Made by a program: the position numbers and the translations under genes | Assembly (NCBI RefSeq): GCF_007858255.1 | Contig: NZ_VFEU01000014.1 | Coordinates: 57,285-121,284 of the forward strand | Length of the DNA stretch: 64,000 bases | Direction of reading: 5' to 3' | From: Pseudomonas rhodesiae | GTDB lineage: Bacteria; Pseudomonadota; Gammaproteobacteria; Pseudomonadales; Pseudomonadaceae | Notes under the pieces: model-generated | Seen by the model: only the letters and a program-made list of their open reading frames with translations | The model's database searches: none | What the model was told of the DNA's origin: nothing | Part shown: piece by piece, positions 25,630 to 35,117 of the stretch | Layout of the letters: each line of letters begins with the position of its first letter | Numbering within the stretch: position 1 is the first letter of the stretch

Positions 25630-28600
25630 GTGCCCGTTCTGCGTCTACCGCAACTCCCTGCCGCGGCAGGTAAACAGCACTGGGGCAACCTGCCCGGTGC
25701 CGCCCTGAGCCTGGCCATCGCCGAGGCTGCCAGCGCAGCCAAGCGCTTTACCCTGCTGCTTACCGCCGATAGCCAAAGCGCCGAACGGTTGGAGCAGGAG
25801 CTGAGCTTCTTCGCCCCCGATTTGCCGGTGCTGCATTTTCCCGATTGGGAAACCCTGCCTTACGACCTGTTCTCACCGCATCAGGACATCATTTCCCAGC
25901 GCATCGCCAGCCTGTACCGTCTGCCGGAACTGGCCCATGGCGTGCTCGTGGTGCCGATCACCACGGCGCTGCACCGCCTGGCGCCGACCAAGTTCCTGCT
26001 GGGCAGCAGTCTGGTGCTGGATGTCGGCCAGAAGCTCGATGTCGAACAGATGCGCACGCGCCTGGAAGCCAGCGGCTACCGCTGTGTGGACACCGTGTAC
26101 GAGCACGGCGAGTTCGCAGTGCGTGGCGCGCTGATCGACCTGTTCCCGATGGGCAGCAAGCTGCCTTATCGCATCGATCTGTTCGACGACGAAATCGAAA
26201 CCCTGCGCACCTTTGATCCGGAAAACCAGCGCTCCATCGACAAGGTCGAATCGATCAAGCTGCTGCCGGCGCGGGAATTTCCGTTGCAAAAAGATGCGGT
26301 GACCCGGTTCAAAGCGCGTTTCCGTGAACGCTTCGACGTCGACTTCCGCCGCTGCCCGATCTTCCAAGACCTGAGCAGCGGGATTACACCCGCCGGTATC
26401 GAGTACTACCTGCCGCTGTTTTTCGACGAAACCTCCACCCTGTTCGACTACCTGCCCCAGGACACCCAAGTGTTCTCGCTGCCGGGCATCGAGCAGGCCG
26501 CGGAAAACTTCTGGAACGACGTGCGCAACCACTATGAAGAGCGCCGCGTCGACCCTTCCCGTCCTTTATTACCGCCCGCCGAGCTGTTCCTGCCGGTGGA
26601 AGATTGTTTCGCGCGCCTGAAAAACTGGCCGCGGGTCGTCGCCAGCCAGCAGGACGTGGATGCCGGCAGTGGCCGCGAGCGCTTCCCCGCGCAAGCGCTG
26701 CCTGACTTGGCAATTGAAGCCAAGGCCAACCAGCCGCTGGAAGCGCTGTCCACCTTCCTTGGCGACTTCCCGGGCCGCGTGTTGTTTACCGCCGAATCCG
26801 CCGGGCGCCGCGAAGTGCTGCTGGAGTTGCTCGAACGCCTCAAACTGCGTCCGAAGAACGTCGACAGTTGGCCGGACTTCGTCGCGAGCAAGGATCGCCT
26901 GGCGATCACCATCGCCCCCCTGGACGAAGGCTTACTGCTTAATGACCCAGCCCTGGCGTTGATCGCCGAGAGCCCATTGTTCGGTCAACGCGTGATGCAG
27001 CGTCGGCGCCGGGAAAAACGCGCGGACGCCAACAACGACGCGGTGATCAAAAACCTCACCGAACTGCGCGAAGGCGCGCCGGTGGTGCATATCGATCACG
27101 GTGTCGGCCGCTACCTGGGCCTGCAGACCCTGGAGATAGACAACCAGGCCGCCGAATTCCTCACCATGGAATACGCCGAGGGCGCCAAGCTCTATGTGCC
27201 GGTGGCCAACCTGCACCTGATTGCGCGTTACACCGGCAGCGACGACGCCCTGGCGCCGCTGCATCGCCTGGGTTCCGAGACCTGGCAAAAAGCCAAGCGC
27301 AAGGCCGCCGAGCAGGTGCGCGATGTGGCCGCCGAGCTGCTGGACATCTACGCCCGGCGCGCGGCGCGCGAAGGTTATGCATTCGCCGACCCGAAAGCCG
27401 ACTACGCCACCTTCAGCGCCGGTTTCGCCTTTGAAGAAACCCCGGATCAGCAGACCACCATCGAAGCCGTGCGCGCCGACATGCTCGCGCCCAAGCCGAT
27501 GGACCGCCTGGTGTGTGGCGACGTGGGCTTCGGCAAGACCGAAGTGGCCATGCGCGCCGCCTTCATCGCGGTGCACGGCGGCAAGCAAGTGGCAATTCTG
27601 GTGCCCACCACCCTGCTCGCCCAGCAGCACTACAACAGCTTTCGCGATCGCTTTGCCGACTGGCCGGTGACCGTGGAAGTGATGAGCCGCTTCAAGTCCG
27701 CCAAAGAAGTGAACGCCGCCGTCGCCGACCTGGCCGAAGGCAAGATCGATATCGTGATCGGCACTCACAAGCTGCTGTCGGACGATGTGAAGATCAAAAA
27801 CCTGGGCCTGGTGATCATCGACGAAGAACACCGTTTCGGCGTACGCCAGAAAGAGCAGCTCAAGGCCCTGCGCAGCGAAGTCGATATCCTCACCCTGACC
27901 GCCACGCCGATTCCGCGCACGCTGAACATGGCGGTGTCGGGCATGCGTGATCTGTCCATCATCGCCACGCCACCGGCGCGGCGCCTGTCAGTGCGCACGT
28001 TCGTGATGGAGCAGAACAAAAGCACGGTCAAAGAAGCGCTGCTGCGGGAGTTGCTGCGCGGCGGCCAGGTGTATTACCTGCACAACGACGTCAAGACTAT
28101 CGAGAAATGCGCTGCCGACCTCGCCGAACTGGTGCCCGAAGCGCGGATCGCCATCGGCCACGGCCAGATGCGCGAGCGCGAACTCGAACAGGTAATGAGC
28201 GACTTCTACCACAAGCGCTTCAACGTGCTGATCGCCTCGACCATCATCGAGACCGGCATCGACGTGCCGAGCGCCAACACCATCATCATCGAGCGCGCCG
28301 ACAAGTTCGGCCTGGCGCAACTGCACCAGTTGCGCGGCCGGGTCGGACGCAGCCATCACCAGGCCTACGCGTACTTGCTCACCCCGCCACGCCAGCAGAT
28401 CACCGGCGACGCGGAGAAACGCCTGGAAGCCATCGCCAACACCCAGGACCTCGGCGCTGGCTTTGTGCTGGCCACCAACGACCTGGAAATCCGTGGCGCC
28501 GGCGAACTGCTGGGTGACGGCCAGAGCGGGCAGATCCAGGCTGTGGGTTTCACCTTATATATGGAAATGCTCGAGCGGGCGGTCAAAGCCATCCGCAAGG

Positions 28601-29079
28601 GCGAACAGCCGAACCTCGATCAACCCTTGGGTGGCGGTCCGGAAATCAACCTGCGCCTGCCGGCGTTGATTCCCGAGGACTACCTGCCGGATGTGCACGC
28701 GCGACTCATCCTGTACAAACGCATCGCCTCGGCCACCGATGAAGAGGGGCTCAAGGACCTGCAAGTGGAGATGATCGACCGCTTCGGCCTGCTGCCGGAG
28801 CCGACCAAGAACCTGGTACGCCTGACCCTACTCAAATTGCAGGCCGAGCAACTGGGGATCAAGAAGGTCGACGCCGGGCCCCAGGGCGGGCGTATCGAAT
28901 TCGAAGCGCAGACGCCGGTCGACCCGCTGGTACTGATCAAACTGATCCAGGGCCAGCCCAACCGCTACAAGTTCGAAGGGGCTACGCTGTTCAAATTCAT
29001 GGTGCCGATGGAACGCGCCGACGAACGCTTCAATACCCTGGAGGCGCTGTTCGAGCGCCTTATCCCGAAATCTGTTTGA
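25630..29079 (+). CDS. mfd: Transcription-repair coupling factor
   Basis: A 1149-residue ATP-dependent translocase that removes stalled RNA polymerase and recruits UvrA. The N-terminal UvrB-like part includes HFPDWETLPYDLFSPH. The RNA-polymerase interaction domain follows VVHIDHGVGRYLGL (about residue 480). The RecG-like motor has Walker A VCGDVGFGKTEVAMRA (about 630), Walker B VIIDEEHRFGV (about 730), TATPIPRTLNMA and the TRG-type segment IIIERADKFGLAQLHQLRGRVGRS. A C-terminal autoinhibitory domain completes it. The GTG start gives a normal family N-terminus. Confidence 0.97.
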   Translation: MPVLRLPQLPAAAGKQHWGNLPGAALSLAIAEAASAAKRFTLLLTADSQSAERLEQELSFFAPDLPVLHFPDWETLPYDLFSPHQDIISQRIASLYRLPELAHGVLVVPITTALHRLAPTKFLLGSSLVLDVGQKLDVEQMRTRLEASGYRCVDTVYEHGEFAVRGALIDLFPMGSKLPYRIDLFDDEIETLRTFDPENQRSIDKVESIKLLPAREFPLQKDAVTRFKARFRERFDVDFRRCPIFQDLSSGITPAGIEYYLPLFFDETSTLFDYLPQDTQVFSLPGIEQAAENFWNDVRNHYEERRVDPSRPLLPPAELFLPVEDCFARLKNWPRVVASQQDVDAGSGRERFPAQALPDLAIEAKANQPLEALSTFLGDFPGRVLFTAESAGRREVLLELLERLKLRPKNVDSWPDFVASKDRLAITIAPLDEGLLLNDPALALIAESPLFGQRVMQRRRREKRADANNDAVIKNLTELREGAPVVHIDHGVGRYLGLQTLEIDNQAAEFLTMEYAEGAKLYVPVANLHLIARYTGSDDALAPLHRLGSETWQKAKRKAAEQVRDVAAELLDIYARRAAREGYAFADPKADYATFSAGFAFEETPDQQTTIEAVRADMLAPKPMDRLVCGDVGFGKTEVAMRAAFIAVHGGKQVAILVPTTLLAQQHYNSFRDRFADWPVTVEVMSRFKSAKEVNAAVADLAEGKIDIVIGTHKLLSDDVKIKNLGLVIIDEEHRFGVRQKEQLKALRSEVDILTLTATPIPRTLNMAVSGMRDLSIIATPPARRLSVRTFVMEQNKSTVKEALLRELLRGGQVYYLHNDVKTIEKCAADLAELVPEARIAIGHGQMRERELEQVMSDFYHKRFNVLIASTIIETGIDVPSANTIIIERADKFGLAQLHQLRGRVGRSHHQAYAYLLTPPRQQITGDAEKRLEAIANTQDLGAGFVLATNDLEIRGAGELLGDGQSGQIQAVGFTLYMEMLERAVKAIRKGEQPNLDQPLGGGPEINLRLPALIPEDYLPDVHARLILYKRIASATDEEGLKDLQVEMIDRFGLLPEPTKNLVRLTLLKLQAEQLGIKKVDAGPQGGRIEFEAQTPVDPLVLIKLIQGQPNRYKFEGATLFKFMVPMERADERFNTLEALFERLIPKSV

Positions 29080-29090
29080 AGGACGCCCCA

Positions 29091-29657
29091 ATGCGCCTGT
29101 CCCGCATTCTGAGCCTGTTGTTAGTGATACTTGCGCCCCCGGCGTTTGCCGACAGCCCGTACCAGGTGGAAATGATCCTGGTGCGTCAGAACGCCGAACC
29201 GGTGATCTACAGTCGCGCCGCGCCGGAAACCTGGGATGACGGCGCTGAGCGCCTGGGCGACAAAATGAGCCCACCGCGCCTGAGCGCTATCGTCGACAAA
29301 CTGCGTGGCGACGCCAACTACACGGTGTTGGCCCATAAGGCCTGGGAGCAGAACCTCGGCGAACAACCGGTGAAAATCGCCATCGCCGAGGGTCAGGAGC
29401 AGTTCGGCCAATTCCCCATCGAGGGCGTGCTGAACCTGCAACTGGGCCGCTTCACCGATATCGATGCGGATTTCTGGATCAACCAGTTCGACAGCAACGG
29501 CAGCGTGGTCGCCAGTGAACACCTGGCGCAGAAAGACGTGCGCACCAAGAACAACCAGCTCAATTACCTGGATGGCGGCCATTTGGCGCTGCTGATCAAA
29601 ATCACCTCACTGACCGCCAAACCGCCCAGCGCACCACCGCCCGACCTGCAGGACTGA
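29091..29657 (+). CDS. csiV: CsiV-family periplasmic protein
   Basis: A 188-residue protein with a signal peptide (MRLSRILSLLLVILAPPAFA) followed by YQVEMILVRQNAEPV, the typical start of the CsiV domain, and the C-terminal LNYLDGGHLALLIKITSL. CsiV of Vibrio binds peptidoglycan and cooperates with MrcB-LpoA in some bacteria; the role in pseudomonads is less clear. Start at 29091 has AAGGA seven bases before it, and the gene starts 11 bases after mfd, so it is probably in the mfd operon. The C-terminal tail is Pro-rich. Confidence 0.78.
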   Translation: MRLSRILSLLLVILAPPAFADSPYQVEMILVRQNAEPVIYSRAAPETWDDGAERLGDKMSPPRLSAIVDKLRGDANYTVLAHKAWEQNLGEQPVKIAIAEGQEQFGQFPIEGVLNLQLGRFTDIDADFWINQFDSNGSVVASEHLAQKDVRTKNNQLNYLDGGHLALLIKITSLTAKPPSAPPPDLQD

Positions 29658-29666
29658 TCCAGCGCC

Positions 29667-32360
29667 ATGCCCCTCACCCCGCCGTTGACCAAGCCCCTGG
29701 CCCCTTCGTGGGCCAATCGCTTCAAAGAACAAAGCCTGGAGCGTGGGCGGCGTTATGCGTTGGAAAACCGCGTGCGGATTGTCGAGTCCGGCGACAGCAC
29801 CATCATCGCCAGTTGCGAAGGCTCGGGCGGCAATGTGTACCGGCAGACCATTTCGCTGCGCGAGTCGGCCAAAGGCGCGCTGCTCCTGGTGGACAGCCGC
29901 TGCACCTGCCCCGTACACAGTAACTGCAAACATATCGCGGCTGTGCTGCTCAAGGTTCAGGAAACCCTGGCCTACCCGGCGGCGGCTCAAGATGCCGAGT
30001 TGCTGGAAAAACTCCAGGCCGTGCTGGATAACCGCGTGGTACTGCCGCAAGTGCTGATGGAGGACGTGCAACCGGTGCCGCGCCTGTGGCTGGCCAGCGC
30101 CGAGTTCAGCGCATTCGAACCGCGCAACGGCAAGATGCAACGCTATATCCAGCACCGCGCGGCACTGGCGTTCAACTACCTGGGTAACTACGTCAGCGGG
30201 CAAAAACACGCTGACATCATCGTGCGTCAAGAAACCCAGAGCCTGCGGATCAAGCGGCACCCGGAGGTGGAACAGGCCTACCGCGAACAGCTGCGCCTGC
30301 TGGGTTTCAAGATCGCCACGCGCCAGAGCAAAGCCTTGCCGGAAAGCGCCGGCGAGCTGTTCGAGATGGTCAACGACAGCGCCTGGCTGAATTTCACCCT
30401 CAACGACTCGCCGTCCCTGCGCGCCGAGGGCTGGGAATTGCTGCTCGACGACGATTTCGGCTTCGACCTCAGCGCGGTGGACGACTGGTACGCCACCGTC
30501 GATGAAGGCCCGGAACGTGATTGGTTCGACCTTGAGTTGGGGATTATCGTCAATGGCCAGCGACTGAGCCTGTTGCCGATCCTGCTGAACCTGATGCGCT
30601 CTCACACCGAAATCCTCAACCCGGAGAAGCTCGCACGGCGCCGCGACGATGAACTGATCCTGGTGAACATCCCCGCCGCGCCCAACGGCGACCATGGCCC
30701 CGTGCAGGTGGCGCTGCCCTACGGTCGCTTGAAACCGGTGCTGGCCACCCTTGGTGAGTTCTACCTGCAGGAACCGGGCAGTACTGCGCTGCGCTTGGCC
30801 AAGGCCGATGCGGTCCGACTCAACCCGCTGGAAGGCCTGCCTCTGCAATGGGAGGGCGGTGACAAAATCCGCAACTTCGCCCAACGCCTGCGGGACATCA
30901 AAGACTTCACCTGCGCGGCCCCCGAAGGCTTGAACGCGACGTTGCGCCCTTACCAGTTGGAAGGCTTGAGCTGGATGCAATCGCTGCGGCAATTAGAGGT
31001 GGGCGGCATTCTGGCGGATGACATGGGCCTGGGCAAAACCCTACAAACCCTGGCGCATATTCTCAGCGAAAAAAACGCCGGGCGCCTGGACCAGCCCTGC
31101 ATGGTGGTAATGCCCACCAGCCTGATCCCTAACTGGCTCGATGAAGCAGCGCACTTCACCCCGCAACTGAAAGTACTGGCACTGTACGGTGCCGGACGTA
31201 AGAAACATCTCCCAAATTTGCGGGACTATGACCTGCTGCTCACCACCTATGCGCTGCTGCCCAAGGATATCGAGCATCTGGCCACCCTGCCCTTGCATGT
31301 GCTGATCCTCGACGAAGCGCAGTACATCAAGAACCCGACCAGCAAGGCCGCCCAGGCGGCACGCGAGCTGAACGCACGACAGCGCCTGTGCCTGAGCGGC
31401 ACGCCGCTGGAAAACCACTTGGGCGAGCTGTGGTCGCTGTTTCACTTTCTGCTGCCGGGCTGGCTGGGCGATGTGAAAAGCTTTAACCGCGACTACCGCG
31501 TGCCCATCGAAAAGCGCGCCAGCGATGTGCGATTGCAGCACCTGAACGGTCGGATCAAGCCGTTTCTACTGCGTCGCACCAAGGAACAGGTGGCTACCGA
31601 ACTGCCGCCGAAGACCGAGATCATCCACTGGGTCGACCTCAACGAAGCCCAGCGCGACGTGTACGAGACCATGCGCCTGGCCATGGACAAGAAGGTCCGC
31701 GACGAGATCACCCGCAAAGGCGTGGCACGCAGCCAGATCATCATCCTTGAGGCGCTGCTCAAGCTGCGCCAAGTGTGCTGCGACCTGCGCCTGATCAACG
31801 ATGCCACCCTGCCCGCTCGCGGCAGCAGCTCGGGCAAGCTCGACAGTTTGATGGACATGCTCGACGAGCTGTTTGCCGAAGGTCGGCGGATCCTGTTGTT
31901 TTCCCAATTCACCTCGATGCTGAGCCTGATCGAAGCCGAGCTGAAAAAACGCGGCATTGCCTACGCACTACTGACCGGGCAGACACGTGATCGGCGCACG
32001 CCGGTCAAGGACTTCCAGAGCGGCAAGCTGCAGATATTTCTGATCAGCCTGAAGGCCGGCGGTGTGGGCCTGAACCTGACAGAAGCCGACACCGTGATCC
32101 ACTACGATCCCTGGTGGAACCCGGCCACGGAAAACCAGGCCACTGACCGTGCCTATCGCATCGGCCAGGAGAAACCGGTATTCGTCTACAAGATGATTGC
32201 GCGCGGCACGGTGGAAGAGAAAATCCAGCACCTGCAAAAGGAAAAATCCGATCTGGCGGCGGGGGTGCTGGATGGACGAACCACGGGTGATTGGCAGTTG
32301 GGCAACGAGGATATCGAGGCGTTGTTCGCGCCGTTGCCCAATAAACAGGAGAAGCGTTGA
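29667..32360 (+). CDS. SNF2-family helicase with N-terminal SWIM zinc finger
   Basis: An 897-residue ATPase. A SWIM zinc finger lies near residues 80-95 (RCTCPVHSNCKHIAAVLL, pattern CxCxnCxH). An uncharacterised middle region leads to the SNF2 motor: GGILADDMGLGKTLQTL (Walker A, about 447-463), LILDEAQYIKNPTSKAA (DEAQ box, about 546) and the helicase C half with FLISLKAGGVGLNLTEADTV and WNPATENQATDRAYRIGQ. It begins 9 bases after csiV. Such SWIM/SNF2 proteins bind nucleic acids or chromosomal complexes, but the cellular job here is unknown. Confidence 0.9.
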   Translation: MPLTPPLTKPLAPSWANRFKEQSLERGRRYALENRVRIVESGDSTIIASCEGSGGNVYRQTISLRESAKGALLLVDSRCTCPVHSNCKHIAAVLLKVQETLAYPAAAQDAELLEKLQAVLDNRVVLPQVLMEDVQPVPRLWLASAEFSAFEPRNGKMQRYIQHRAALAFNYLGNYVSGQKHADIIVRQETQSLRIKRHPEVEQAYREQLRLLGFKIATRQSKALPESAGELFEMVNDSAWLNFTLNDSPSLRAEGWELLLDDDFGFDLSAVDDWYATVDEGPERDWFDLELGIIVNGQRLSLLPILLNLMRSHTEILNPEKLARRRDDELILVNIPAAPNGDHGPVQVALPYGRLKPVLATLGEFYLQEPGSTALRLAKADAVRLNPLEGLPLQWEGGDKIRNFAQRLRDIKDFTCAAPEGLNATLRPYQLEGLSWMQSLRQLEVGGILADDMGLGKTLQTLAHILSEKNAGRLDQPCMVVMPTSLIPNWLDEAAHFTPQLKVLALYGAGRKKHLPNLRDYDLLLTTYALLPKDIEHLATLPLHVLILDEAQYIKNPTSKAAQAARELNARQRLCLSGTPLENHLGELWSLFHFLLPGWLGDVKSFNRDYRVPIEKRASDVRLQHLNGRIKPFLLRRTKEQVATELPPKTEIIHWVDLNEAQRDVYETMRLAMDKKVRDEITRKGVARSQIIILEALLKLRQVCCDLRLINDATLPARGSSSGKLDSLMDMLDELFAEGRRILLFSQFTSMLSLIEAELKKRGIAYALLTGQTRDRRTPVKDFQSGKLQIFLISLKAGGVGLNLTEADTVIHYDPWWNPATENQATDRAYRIGQEKPVFVYKMIARGTVEEKIQHLQKEKSDLAAGVLDGRTTGDWQLGNEDIEALFAPLPNKQEKR

Positions 32361-32372
32361 CGGAGCGAGGTA

Positions 32373-33383
32373 TCAGTCGATCAACTGGGCTTCGCGTAAC
32401 GCCGTAAGCGCCGCCAACCAGCGCGGGTCTTGCTTGTACTCCGTTGAAGCCATTGCCTGACCGCGCATGCGCGCGATGCGAGGCGATGGCGTGACCTTCA
32501 TACGCTGCGCAGCACTTAACGCCAACTCCGCCGCCGCACGATCATTGCACACCAAGCCCATGTCACAACCGGCGGTCAACGCGGCCTCGATACGGCTGGC
32601 CGCGTCACCGACCACATGGGCACCGGCCATGGACAAGTCGTCACTGAAAATCACCCCATCGAATTGCAACTCGCCGCGCAGAATGTCTTGCAACCAGCGA
32701 CGCGAAAAACCGGCAGGCTGGGCGTCCACCTGCGGGTAGATCACGTGGGCCGGCATCACCGCCGCCAACTGCTGGCTCAGACGTGCGAAAGGCACCAGAT
32801 CATTGGCGCGAATCTGCTCCAGGCTGCGCTCGTCATTAGGAATTGCGACGTGGGAATCGGCCTCAGCCCAGCCGTGGCCTGGGAAATGTTTACCGGTGGC
32901 GGCCATACCGGCGCTGTTCATGCCACGGATAAAGGCACCGGCGAGTAAGGCGGCACGCTCGGGGTCGCCCTCGAAGGATCGGGTGCCGACCACAGCGCTG
33001 CGTTGGTAATCCAGGTCCAGTACCGGGGCAAAACTGAGGTCAAGGCCAACTGCCAGCACTTCCGTAGCCATGATCCAGCCGCATTGCTCGGCGAGGTATT
33101 CAGCGTTGGGGTTGTCCGCGAGCGCTCGCATGGCCGGCAGGCGCACAAAGCCCTGGCGCAGGCGCTGCACGCGGCCTCCCTCTTGGTCGACGGCCAGCAA
33201 CAGGTCGGGGCGCACCGCGCGAATGGCCGCGCTCAGCTCACGCACCTGGCGCGGATGTTCGATATTGCGCGCGAAAATAATCAGCCCACCCACTTCAGGC
33301 TGGCGCAACAAGTGGCGATCCTCAGCCGTGAGCCAGGTACCGGCCACGTCGACCATCAAAGAACCTTGCAGAGCAGCAGTCAT
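32373..33383 (-). CDS. nagZ: Beta-N-acetylhexosaminidase NagZ
   Basis: A 336-residue cytosolic glycoside hydrolase family 3 enzyme that removes GlcNAc from 1,6-anhydromuropeptides in cell-wall recycling, feeding signals that control AmpC-type beta-lactamases. Motifs: VDQEGGRVQRL, GKHFPGHGWAEADSHVAIP (the NagZ KHFPGHG loop with the catalytic His) and the nucleophile Asp in GVIFSDDLSMAGA. Length and start are normal. Convergent with the SNF2 gene, 12 bases apart. Confidence 0.96.
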   Translation of the reverse strand: MTAALQGSLMVDVAGTWLTAEDRHLLRQPEVGGLIIFARNIEHPRQVRELSAAIRAVRPDLLLAVDQEGGRVQRLRQGFVRLPAMRALADNPNAEYLAEQCGWIMATEVLAVGLDLSFAPVLDLDYQRSAVVGTRSFEGDPERAALLAGAFIRGMNSAGMAATGKHFPGHGWAEADSHVAIPNDERSLEQIRANDLVPFARLSQQLAAVMPAHVIYPQVDAQPAGFSRRWLQDILRGELQFDGVIFSDDLSMAGAHVVGDAASRIEAALTAGCDMGLVCNDRAAAELALSAAQRMKVTPSPRIARMRGQAMASTEYKQDPRWLAALTALREAQLID

Positions 33384-33527
33384 AAACCTTCCTTATATAA
33401 CGCACACAACCCGTTGCGCTCACGGCGCGCGAAGGGCACGGCGAGCACAACGGGTTGCGAATAAATAGCTGAAATCGGCATGGCGGCTAGCTTAGCGGAT
33501 GCCAATGGCCGCGCACACCCGGGGCAA

Positions 33528-34235
33528 TCAAACCTTGGCGGGAACGGGCACTGTTTTGCTGCGTGGGCGCAGTTGCGCGGCGGCCATGGTTGGGTCGGTC
33601 ACGCCGGTTTCGGCACGCATACCGGCGGCGAGGAACGGCACCATCAAGCGCATCACTTGCTCAATGGAAGTGTTAACGCCGAAGTCGGTCTCGGCAATCG
33701 CGCGCAACGCCTTGATCCCGGACATACTGAACGCCGCTGCGCCGAGCATAAAGTGGACGCGCCAGAACAGTTCAATCGGTGGAATACGTGGGGCAGCTTC
33801 GTTGACCAGCAACATATAGCGACGAAATACCTTGCCGTACATGTCTTCCAGGTAACGCCGCAGGTGGCCTTGACTCTGACTGAACGCCAGGCCGAGCAAA
33901 CGCATAAAGATCGACAGGTCGTTACCGCTACGCGGTTGCACCACCAACGCTTGCTCGACGAGAATCTCCAGCAGCTCTTCAAGACTTGGCTTGTTGTCGG
34001 CCTTGGCCTGGCGACGTTCAAGCTCGCGGTCGAGGCTGGCGCAGAAAGGCCCCAGAAAGCGCGAAAACACGGCCTGGATCAGGGCTTTCTTCGAGCCGAA
34101 ATGGTAATTCACCGCCGCGAGGTTGACCCCGGCCTTGCTGGTAATCAGCCGCAATGAAGTTTCAGCAAATCCTTTTTCCGCGAACAATTGCTCAGCAGCA
34201 TCGAGAATGCGCTCAACGGTTTCCGACTGGGCCAT
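33528..34235 (-). CDS. psrA: TetR-family regulator PsrA
   Basis: A 235-residue regulator. The N-terminal helix-turn-helix reads ERILDAAEQLFAEKGFAETSLRLITSKAGVNLAAVNYHFGSKKAL (about 8-52); the C-terminal ligand domain is helical. PsrA senses long-chain fatty acids, represses fadBA and activates rpoS in pseudomonads. I chose MAQSETV at 34235. Two palindromes matching the PsrA consensus lie 16-42 bases upstream, supporting autorepression and the identity; fadBA lies about 8 kb downstream. Confidence 0.94.
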   Translation of the reverse strand: MAQSETVERILDAAEQLFAEKGFAETSLRLITSKAGVNLAAVNYHFGSKKALIQAVFSRFLGPFCASLDRELERRQAKADNKPSLEELLEILVEQALVVQPRSGNDLSIFMRLLGLAFSQSQGHLRRYLEDMYGKVFRRYMLLVNEAAPRIPPIELFWRVHFMLGAAAFSMSGIKALRAIAETDFGVNTSIEQVMRLMVPFLAAGMRAETGVTDPTMAAAQLRPRSKTVPVPAKV

Positions 34236-34250
34236 GGCTACTCCGCCTGA

Positions 34251-34264
34251 CAAACACTTGTTTG
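34251..34264. promoter_or_regulatory. PsrA operator 1
   Basis: CAAACACTTGTTTG matches the reported PsrA box (G/C)AAAC-N2-4-GTTT(G/C) exactly, with a 4-base spacer, just upstream of psrA. Confidence 0.8.
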
Positions 34265-34277
34265 AAACATACGTTTC
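34264..34277. promoter_or_regulatory. PsrA operator 2
   Basis: GAAACATACGTTTC is a second perfect PsrA-type palindrome with a 4-base spacer, sharing one base with operator 1; the tandem suggests cooperative autorepression. Confidence 0.75.
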
Positions 34278-34453
34278 AAGGTGTGTCTTGTCAAGCCTGA
34301 GGAGCCGTTTTCCGGCCGGGCAGTCATCTGTGTGCGTGCTATTTAATCACATCCGTATCGGTCTGTAGGTAGCGCTATCCGTGGCTTGTAGGACGGATAC
34401 CGAATGACCGTCCAGCGGAGTGCCGAAAAAGGATGATTGCCAAGCGCAGTTCA

Positions 34454-34469
34454 CTGTATATAATCCCAG
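34454..34469. promoter_or_regulatory. SOS (LexA) box 1
   Basis: CTGTATATAATCCCAG fits CTG-N10-CAG, with its left half matching the consensus, 30 bases before lexA. Confidence 0.75.
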
Positions 34470-34472
34470 TCA

Positions 34473-34488
34473 CTGTATAAAAAGACAG
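34473..34488. promoter_or_regulatory. SOS (LexA) box 2
   Basis: CTGTATAAAAAGACAG fits CTG-N10-CAG, 10 bases before the lexA ATG; with box 1 it forms the double operator typical of autoregulated lexA. Confidence 0.85.
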
Positions 34489-34498
34489 AGCGATCAAC

Positions 34499-35107
34499 AT
34501 GCTAAAACTGACGCCACGCCAAGCTGAGATTCTGGCTTTTATCAAGCGCTGCCTCGACGACAACGGCTACCCGCCGACACGAGCCGAAATTGCGCTGGAA
34601 CTGGGGTTCAAGTCCCCTAACGCCGCCGAAGAACACCTCAAGGCCCTCGCACGCAAAGGCGCCATCGAGATGACCCCCGGTGCTTCGCGGGGCATTCGCA
34701 TCCCTGGCTTCGAGGCCAAGGCCGACGAGTCTACGCTGCCCATCATCGGCCGTGTCGCCGCCGGTGCGCCGATCCTGGCGCAGCAGCACGTCGAGGAATC
34801 CTGCAACATTAATCCGACCTTCTTCCACCCTCGCGCTGATTACCTCTTGCGGGTACACGGCATGAGTATGAAGGACGTCGGTATCTTCGACGGTGATCTG
34901 CTGGCCGTCCATACCACCCGCGAAGCCCGTAACGGTCAGATCGTAGTGGCCCGTATCGGCGACGAAGTCACCGTCAAACGCTTCAAGCGCGAAGGCAGCA
35001 AGGTCTGGCTACTGGCCGAGAACCCTGAGTTCGCCCCGATTGAAGTGAACCTGAAAGATCAGGATCTGGTGATCGAAGGCTTGAGCGTCGGCGTCATTCG
35101 CCGCTAG
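34499..35107 (+). CDS. lexA: LexA repressor
   Basis: A 202-residue SOS repressor. The N-terminal winged helix includes LTPRQAEILAFI and PPTRAEIALELGF. The self-cleavage site is Ala88-Gly89 in GRVAAGAPI. The catalytic dyad is Ser123 (VHGMSMKDVGI) and Lys160 (EVTVKRFKR). Two LexA boxes precede it. It is followed after 10 bases by sulA, giving the lexA-sulA operon found in pseudomonads. Confidence 0.98.
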   Translation: MLKLTPRQAEILAFIKRCLDDNGYPPTRAEIALELGFKSPNAAEEHLKALARKGAIEMTPGASRGIRIPGFEAKADESTLPIIGRVAAGAPILAQQHVEESCNINPTFFHPRADYLLRVHGMSMKDVGIFDGDLLAVHTTREARNGQIVVARIGDEVTVKRFKREGSKVWLLAENPEFAPIEVNLKDQDLVIEGLSVGVIRR

Positions 35108-35117
35108 AGGAGGCACC

